A stretch of DNA of 64,000 bases, taken from contig NC_090981.1 in the NCBI RefSeq assembly GCF_040807025.1, positions 43,577,317 through 43,641,316 on the forward strand, given 5' to 3'. The translations under genes were made by a program, and so were the position numbers. The notes below the pieces were generated by a model. That model was not told the origin of the DNA. It saw nothing but the letters and a program-made list of their open reading frames with translations, and searched no databases. Source of the DNA: Struthio camelus. Taxonomy: Eukaryota; Chordata; Aves; Struthioniformes; Struthionidae. Positions 60,401 through 64,000 of the stretch are shown in pieces (within the stretch, counting starts at the first letter, position 1; the number at the start of each line of letters is the position of its first letter).

Positions 60401-61695
60401 TATTGTCAGATTTTTTTTATATAAGAAATCCCAAAGTAGTTTTTAATATGGATGGGAATATTACCTGATTACCTTCTGTATCCTCCCTCTGTAAGTCTCC
60501 TGTTCTAAATGGCTTGGTAAATTGATAAAAGGTTCAGCAGGAGAGGAAGAAAACACAGCAGGGTTTGGTCAGAACTATCAGCTTCATCTTGTCTGAACAG
60601 GGAAAAACGTAACTTAATAATGCAAGTATTTTAGATTTGCAAGTTTTCTGTTCTTACGGATGAGCTACTAGTAAAGCTATGGTTGAAGGTAGAAGTTGCA
60701 AGCAAAAGCTTGTCAGAATTTCAAAAAAAAGTCTTCAGGCTAGCCTCTAGTTTAGCTCCACTTTTTGAATATGGTGATTAATGTACCTATTGCATCCACA
60801 ATTTGAAATGCTATGGTAAAGGTGTGTTGTATCTATCTCAGTTGAATCTCTGAATATTGTGCTTGTTACGGTTTGCATTCAGCAGAATGTGTACTCTAGC
60901 CTGTGAGTAGATCAGTGTACAGGAAATCCAAGGTGATTGACACTGTATTGTCTTTTGTTGTGTCTTGACTTTATCACACAACTTTGTATCAAAATATTTT
61001 GATGTTGTAGGTCATCTTTTTGTATTGTAGTTGAGACCATTTTAATAGAAGTCTTTCTTCAGGCTTTTGTGCTTTTAGGCAAAGCTTTGATGGTAAAATT
61101 TGGAAACTAGTTCCAAGCGTTAGAGATATCTAGATGTTACGAGCATGAGGATTCTGAATATAGAAAATGCCTTTCACTCCCCAGTCTTTGTGTTCCACAA
61201 AGTATGGGGGGACTGGGGGAAATGTGCATTTAAGAGTCAAGGAACTCGGAGAAATTGTTTTTCTCCCATTTTTCAAATCTGAGATTTTGGCAAGACTTCT
61301 GCTCTCACAGGATGCCTGCTTAGTCTTTTGCATAGGTATAATATTGTACTCTCCTTGATCTGCCTACGTTTCATCATACTTTATTTCTGAAGCTTGTTTT
61401 CGATATTGCGTGAGGATTGCTGATAAAGCTCCTGAATGTTGGTAGCCCAAATAATTTATAGACTTGTGCATTAAAAAAAACCCCTTCAGCTGAACCATGA
61501 CGAGTCCAAAGGCATATCTCTTTCTAGTACACAGAGAGTATTATAAACTCTTTTTCTGATTTACAGGCAGAAAAAATAACTGGCCACCCCTTCCTGAGAA
61601 TTTTCCAGTGGGTCCTTGTTTCTATCAGGACTTTTCTGTAGACATTCCTGTAGAATTCCAGAAGACAGTGAAGATTATGTACTATTTGTGGATGT
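30417..61695 (+). CDS. SCAMP1: SCAMP1, secretory carrier membrane protein 1 (5' part, exons 1-5)
   Basis: Split gene read from five exons (57, 78, 99, 112 and 129 nt) whose phases join cleanly to give residues 1-158 plus one base of codon 159. What is seen: NPF motifs at residues 7-9, 16-18 and 38-40; a proline-rich stretch with PPAY at 70-73; a charged heptad-like helix at about 79-113 (start [20 protein letters not shown]); then the conserved NNWPPLP and [11 protein letters not shown] segment running into MYYLWM, the lead-in to the first membrane span. Known of the family: SCAMPs are tetraspanning proteins of recycling endosomes, trans-Golgi and secretory vesicles. Their NPF repeats bind EH-domain proteins such as intersectin and EHD1, and they act in vesicle recycling and exocytosis. 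The usual length is about 338 residues, so slightly under half is present and the membrane core and C-terminus lie past the window. No frame breaks were seen. Recognition is from recalled protein sequence and is very secure. Confidence 0.97.
32483..32540 (-). mobile_element. CR1 LINE, short 3' scrap
   Basis: About 58 bp matching the CR1 3' end in antisense: TTAGAATCATTTAGGTTGGA, then GGGACCTCTGGAGATCATCT and AGTCCAACCTCC. The terminal octamer repeats are eroded and the element is cut off at its 5' side within the same sentence-like motif. Confidence 0.85.
38702..38718. repeat. Poly-C tract (C17)
   Basis: Seventeen consecutive C followed by GG in intron 1. This kind of homopolymer is often mis-sized in assemblies. 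Confidence 0.95.
40293..40443. repeat. Long near-perfect inverted repeat (hairpin)
   Basis: A 40-nt arm at 40326-40365 pairs with 40381-40420 with one mismatch around a 15-nt loop. After an asymmetric interruption (13 nt on the left, 3 nt on the right), a second 14-nt perfect arm pair follows (40299-40312 with 40424-40437). About five more pairs continue outward past one mismatch. Roughly 58 bp of stem lie in 151 bp. The near identity of the arms implies a recent inverted duplication or a fold-back template switch. It lies in intron 1 of SCAMP1, so it would be transcribed in the pre-mRNA. Confidence 0.95.
44414..44491 (+). CDS. SCAMP1: SCAMP1 coding exon 2 (residues 20-45)
   Basis: Acceptor ttttcttttctag and donor ACG|gtaagc. 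The 26 codons run [10 protein letters not shown] to SDSRT and include the third NPF motif, preceded by a tyrosine (EYNPF). Phase 0 on both sides. Confidence 0.97.
45458..45660 (-). mobile_element. CR1 LINE, 3' tail fragment
   Basis: Antisense CR1 3' end: GGTTGGAAGGGACCTCAGGA, then CCAACTACATCAGGCTGCTC and TTGTCCAGATGAGTTTTGAA, ending around GGGAAACCTGTTTGGGTGTT. The terminal octamers are lost. It is a diverged subfamily or an old copy. The right edge is approximate because similarity fades in a C-rich run at about 45640. Confidence 0.88.
48898..49440 (+). pseudogene. Coding-like unclassified sequence, possibly a decayed mobile element
   Basis: An open frame of about 80 codons (48898-49139) is rich in K, L and E; it includes [20 protein letters not shown] and ends [16 protein letters not shown] followed by a stop. 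A second, shifted open stretch (about 49150-49280) is also rich in E, K and L. The composition is unlike the AT-rich intron around it and the block ends at a poly-C tract. I do not recognise the protein. A decayed retroelement internal region is one possibility and chance is another. The opposite strand is also open for 117 codons, which weakens the coding case. Confidence 0.25.
49444..49462. repeat. Poly-C tract (C19)
   Basis: Nineteen consecutive C after CCT, then GCAGCC. It lies between the coding-like stretch and the LTR-like block in intron 2. Confidence 0.95.
49970..50830 (+). mobile_element. LTR-like or satellite-like repeat block, unclassified
   Basis: A block of mixed composition, unlike ordinary intron. 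It starts near a TAATTTCACTCTATCCCATG-type motif (about 50022-50042), continues through an irregular minisatellite with eight copies of a GCCAGCAACTGGAG-like core, and ends with a partly duplicated segment (about 50541-50592 resembles 50694-50746). It resembles LTR-type repeats of birds from memory, but I cannot name the family. No flanking target-site duplication was identified and the edges are approximate. Confidence 0.4.
50065..50388 (+). repeat. Irregular minisatellite, core GCCAGCAACTGGAG
   Basis: Core copies start at about 50065, 50101, 50152, 50199 (diverged), 50239, 50289, 50321 and 50372, giving spacings of 36, 51, 47, 40, 50, 32 and 51 bp. A longer companion motif, AGGGCCTGTGTGTCTGGGGT, appears between some cores (about 50179-50198 and 50352-50371). 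Confidence 0.85.
51474..51960 (+). mobile_element. CR1 LINE, 3' tail with intact end of ORF2
   Basis: Begins at GCTCCCCAGTACGAGAG and reads through the C-terminal part of ORF2 without a break for about 111 codons (51545-51880): [20 protein letters not shown], then [18 protein letters not shown], then [20 protein letters not shown], ending in a TAG at 51878. It then gives the 3' UTR with GATGATCTCCAGAGGTCCCT and ends with ATTCTGTG plus AATCTGTG. The open frame and near-consensus tail suggest a fairly young insertion, in the same orientation as SCAMP1. Confidence 0.95.
52480..53560 (+). pseudogene. CR1 ORF1 remnant with SGNH-esterase domain
   Basis: A coiled-coil-like piece ([10 protein letters not shown], near 52705-52735) is followed by a basic linker and then an SGNH/GDSL-type hydrolase fold. 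Seen: block [11 protein letters not shown] with the nucleophile Ser (GDS at 53071-53079); the GTND block at 53231-53242; and the block V Asp-x-x-His motif (DGIH at 53476-53487). These lie in more than one frame (GTND is shifted relative to the other two), and there are stops before and after block I, so the gene is dead. ORF1 proteins of the CR1/L2 group are known to carry such an esterase beside nucleic-acid-binding segments. Confidence 0.85.
53700..56470 (+). pseudogene. CR1 ORF2 remnant: AP-endonuclease and reverse transcriptase
   Basis: Endonuclease part, about 53700-54400: the start resembles the usual LKCLYTNARS but reads TSACS; then [38 protein letters not shown] and [10 protein letters not shown]. 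The TETW Glu and the SDH Asp-His are kept, while the usual Asn residues in the TNARS and GDFN motifs are changed. RT part, about 55045-55780: [47 protein letters not shown] (Asp at 55421) and FADD (55692-55703). C-terminal region: [16 protein letters not shown] to the ORF end near 56468. Stops near 53848, 54112, 54259, 54374 and 54496, a frameshift near 55260, and a poly-C insertion at 55596 have killed it. Confidence 0.9.
55596..55617. repeat. Poly-C expansion inside the CR1 reverse transcriptase
   Basis: C14, one T, then C7, sitting where CR1 normally encodes the short VPQGS-type motif upstream of [10 protein letters not shown]. Only [11 protein letters not shown] survives after it. The normal run of about five C seems to have expanded and replaced or displaced the motif. 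Confidence 0.85.
57837..57935 (+). CDS. SCAMP1: SCAMP1 coding exon 3 (residues 46-78)
   Basis: Acceptor tgttttcttag and donor AAG|gtttgt. The 33 codons form a proline-rich linker ending PPAYTQIAK. Phase 0 on both sides. PPAY fits the PPxY class of WW-domain ligands; I recall the mammalian residue at the first position as His, so this may be a lineage difference. Confidence 0.97.
58072..58091. repeat. 20-bp perfect palindrome
   Basis: ATTGCATGAATTCATGCAAT equals its own reverse complement. Each half holds ATTGCAT or ATGCAAT, a core also found in C/EBP-ATF and octamer-type sites. Confidence 0.95.
58113..58136. repeat. 12-bp tandem pair
   Basis: AACTGGAGATGC occurs twice head to tail, 22 bp after the palindrome and within 80 bp of the exon 4 acceptor. 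Confidence 0.95.
58217..58328 (+). CDS. SCAMP1: SCAMP1 coding exon 4 (residues 79-115 plus 1 nt)
   Basis: Acceptor ttttattcag. The donor is placed inside a run of six G so that the exon ends GGG G|gtatgt (phase 1). It encodes the charged coiled-coil segment, with leucines in heptad-like spacing and many E, K and R, ending SLNQQG. The split codon joins GC from exon 5 to give Gly116. The acceptor of intron 3 lies only 281 bp after the previous donor. Confidence 0.96.
58329..61566 (+). other. SCAMP1: SCAMP1 intron 4
   Basis: 3,238 bp, gtatgt to ttacag. AT-rich with no repeat or exon recognised. Short open frames at about 58807-59016 and 59393-59611 lack recognisable domains. Confidence 0.9.
61567..61695 (+). 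CDS. SCAMP1: SCAMP1 coding exon 5 (residues 116-158 plus 1 nt)
   Basis: Acceptor tgatttacag and donor T|gtaagt. It completes the split Gly codon, then encodes [20 protein letters not shown] and [20 protein letters not shown], ending WM plus a T. That T is the first base of the codon expected to be Phe (first membrane span, usually starting YYLWMF). The block just before the first transmembrane segment is the most conserved part seen here. Confidence 0.97.
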
Positions 61696-63683
61696 GTAAG
61701 TATTTTTTAACAGAAAAAGCAAAATGCATTTTCAAACTTCATGATCCATGCCTGCTACTTTGAATTTTGCAACATCTATAATGTGAAATGTATTTTTTAA
61801 TCCAGAAGTCAGATGGTAAAGTGAAATCTTTATGTTAGCTTCAATTTTAAGAGTATTGAATTATTTCATAGAAACTTTGATGGAAGAAAGGGGAAAGTAT
61901 TACCCTAAAGCAGTTTGGTTTATACCATATTGTAGCTTTCTGTTTAAATATTTATATTGTTATAAAACAATCTCTGAGTGTTTATTACCTTAAAAATAAT
62001 TTTACTGTTTTTAAAATCAGCTTATATATTAAGAAATCTAATTCACAGTATTTATTAGACTTTTGAGTATAAAATGTGCAACATTCATGTGTCTACTATT
62101 TAATATAGTTTTAGTCTATTTAGAAAAATAAATAGTATAACATAAATTAGCAGAAGAAACAGTCTATGTTTTATATATAACTCTTTGTTGTACTGCACAA
62201 GTGCTCTAAACAGTCCTTGAGGGGTTAATTTTGCATTCATTCAGGTGCTGTGTTTTGATAGGAAAAATGCTGGATGAATCAAATGTACAAATGCCATGAC
62301 CTTTGTTTCTTCTGTCTTGTCCAGTGTGATGAGAGCTTAGTAAGTACCCTAAGACTGAGGAAATTCCAAAGGTTTAGGTGTTTTGATACCATTAATATAT
62401 ATTTTAGTTTACTAAGGTCATGTGAATTTCAGACTTTTTCTGTATTTTTTCAGGGTTCCAGATTTAACAAATCTGCATATTTTACCTGTTAATTTGGGAA
62501 TCTTATTGTTGTGACTGAACCATATATTTGAATCCCATAAAATGAGCAGTCAGCACTCAGTCAAGTGAATTTCACTTCATTATCTACAACTTTATCCACT
62601 ATCTTTAAATAAGTAAATGAATAAATCCTATTGTAGAATGAGAGATTAGTCACTCATAAATCTGATAGACATTTAAGTTTTATATCAAGTCTATAATCAT
62701 GGACTCCAAAATTTTAGAATAGCTGCTAACTGACCATTTGCAGGACTGAGTTCTAAAAGTACTTTATGTTTTAAACACAAAGTGAAGTTGGGCAGTGAGA
62801 ACTGGAGTATTAATACTCTTTTTCTTTTTTTGCCCTTATTATGGCAATAAATTAAGAAACCAGTGACATACTATTTCAAAACAGATGAGAATTCTGCCCT
62901 CATTTTAAGCTGACAGATTTTCTTCTAGGTAGACTGAGATTGTAACTGAGTTTCCTTGTTCTTTTCCTTCTTTAGCTCTCATTCTCCATCTCTGACTTAG
63001 GGATCACTAAGTAAGGAAGGAGCAGGGCATATTAAAAGAAAAGAAAGAATGAAATGAAGAAGCCTGAAGAATATTTCAGGCTAAAGAAAATGATTGAATA
63101 CAGAGCTCCCTGCCTTAGGGCTGGCTGTTCAGTCAGTCCTTGTGACTCTTCTTTTTCAGGGATATACCTGCTTGGTTTGGCTCTTACTGCATTAGAGTGG
63201 CTATGCTTCCTTAACGAATGCACTCATTACCATAGCAAACCAACCCGCTGCTGCTTGCTGCTCTGCTCTATATTTTATTTCCTCTTCTGGAACTTCCTAG
63301 GTCTTATAAGGCCTGGAGGTCCATGAACATACTGATATTCAGATAAGTCTAGTTCCAGCTGCTCAGCACTTTGTAAAGTAGGTTAGTTTTCCTGCCCCTC
63401 TTTAGCAGCCCTAGGAACACACCTTTCTATTTCTTTCTTTGTGTGTGTGTGTTGCCTTGTTTAGTACCAATTTTAATATCTTTATTCTTAGTCTTTACAT
63501 TTCTGAGGAAACTTTCTTATCTTTCATGGGATCAATAAACCTTTTATAGCGTGAGAATAGAGGTCTGCTTGTATCCCATTCCCAGTGAATTTCTCCACCT
63601 TTTCTCTGTTGGTGTCAGAAGTCAGAATGGTCTAATTCCTTCATGTGGTTTTCTCTTTGCCCAGATATTTTTTCTCCCGAAAC

Positions 63684-63721
<38 letters not shown>

Positions 63722-64000
63722 GACTGAGTGCTCCCATATGAAACCACCTACTGCTCTTTTAGTGGCTCGCGGATAGAATCGCAGTTTTGCTGGCTCATTG
63801 GCCCTGGGCTTTTTAGATCTCTATGCACTGCTACTAGTGAAATGCCCATGCCCCATATCTCTTGACCGTTATCTGACAACAAACATTTTTGTCTCAAAAG
63901 CCTTGTTTTCCAGTTACTTTCCCACAGGCTGGTAGGATGCAAAATGAGCAATACTAATTTTCAAAGAATATTTATTTTTTGAAGTTAAAACTGAAGAGCT
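61696..64000 (+). other. SCAMP1: SCAMP1 intron 5 (partial)
   Basis: Starts gtaagt and runs off the window. The next exon, expected to start with the remaining two bases of a Phe codon and the first membrane span, is not seen. It contains the T31 tract and nothing else recognised. Confidence 0.85.
63688..63718. repeat. Poly-T tract (T31)
   Basis: Thirty-one consecutive T. Reading the minus strand, this would be a poly-A tail, but no polyadenylation signal or gene-like sequence lies beside it, so it is recorded only as a homopolymer. Confidence 0.95.

Noticed and set aside
63719..64000. Possible processed pseudogene on the minus strand next to the T31 tract
   Set aside because: No polyadenylation signal near the tract and no recognisable coding sequence in the 280 bases visible.
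1..64000. CRISPR arrays, operons, rRNA or tRNA genes, mitochondrial insertions
   Set aside because: None of the expected repeat spacing, conserved RNA core or gene content was visible on either strand.

Overview
The window looks like vertebrate nuclear DNA, most likely from a bird. The evidence is one split gene with GT-AG introns, a CpG-island promoter, AT-rich non-coding DNA, and several CR1 (chicken repeat 1) LINE copies with the typical octamer-repeat 3' tail. No bacterial-style operon, CRISPR array or phage signal is visible. In chicken this gene lies on chromosome Z. Z-linkage here is inference from memory, not something the sequence shows.

The only protein-coding gene I can support is the 5' half of SCAMP1 (secretory carrier membrane protein 1) on the + strand. 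Five coding exons were placed by hand: 30417-30473, 44414-44491, 57837-57935, 58217-58328 and 61567-61695. Their phases are compatible and all splice sites that can be checked are GT-AG. Together they encode residues 1-158 plus one base of the next codon: three NPF motifs, a PPAY motif, the cytosolic coiled coil, and the amphipathic lead-in to the first membrane span. The window ends in the following intron, so the four membrane spans and the C-terminus lie beyond it.

Layout. Bases 1 to about 29.7 kb hold no recognisable gene: AT-rich intergenic DNA with one GC-rich, strand-skewed patch near 2.45-2.8 kb, one CR1 tail at 13.6 kb, and small tandem and inverted repeats. About 29.7-30.8 kb is the CpG-island promoter and first exon. 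Intron 1 (30.5-44.4 kb) has a CR1 scrap and a striking long hairpin near 40.3-40.4 kb. Intron 2 (44.5-57.8 kb) collects most of the mobile DNA: an antisense CR1 tail, a coding-like unclassified stretch near 49 kb, an irregular minisatellite or LTR-like block at 50.0-50.8 kb, a CR1 3' tail at 51.5 kb, and a nearly full-length decayed CR1 at about 52.4-56.5 kb. That CR1 still shows its ORF1 SGNH-esterase signature and its ORF2 endonuclease and reverse-transcriptase signatures. Introns 3 to 5 are ordinary apart from a 20-bp perfect palindrome in the short intron 3.

I found no new biological system. The most unusual structure is the intron 1 hairpin. The rest is repeat archaeology and candidate regulatory detail. 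All similarity statements come from reading and recall; no database search was run.
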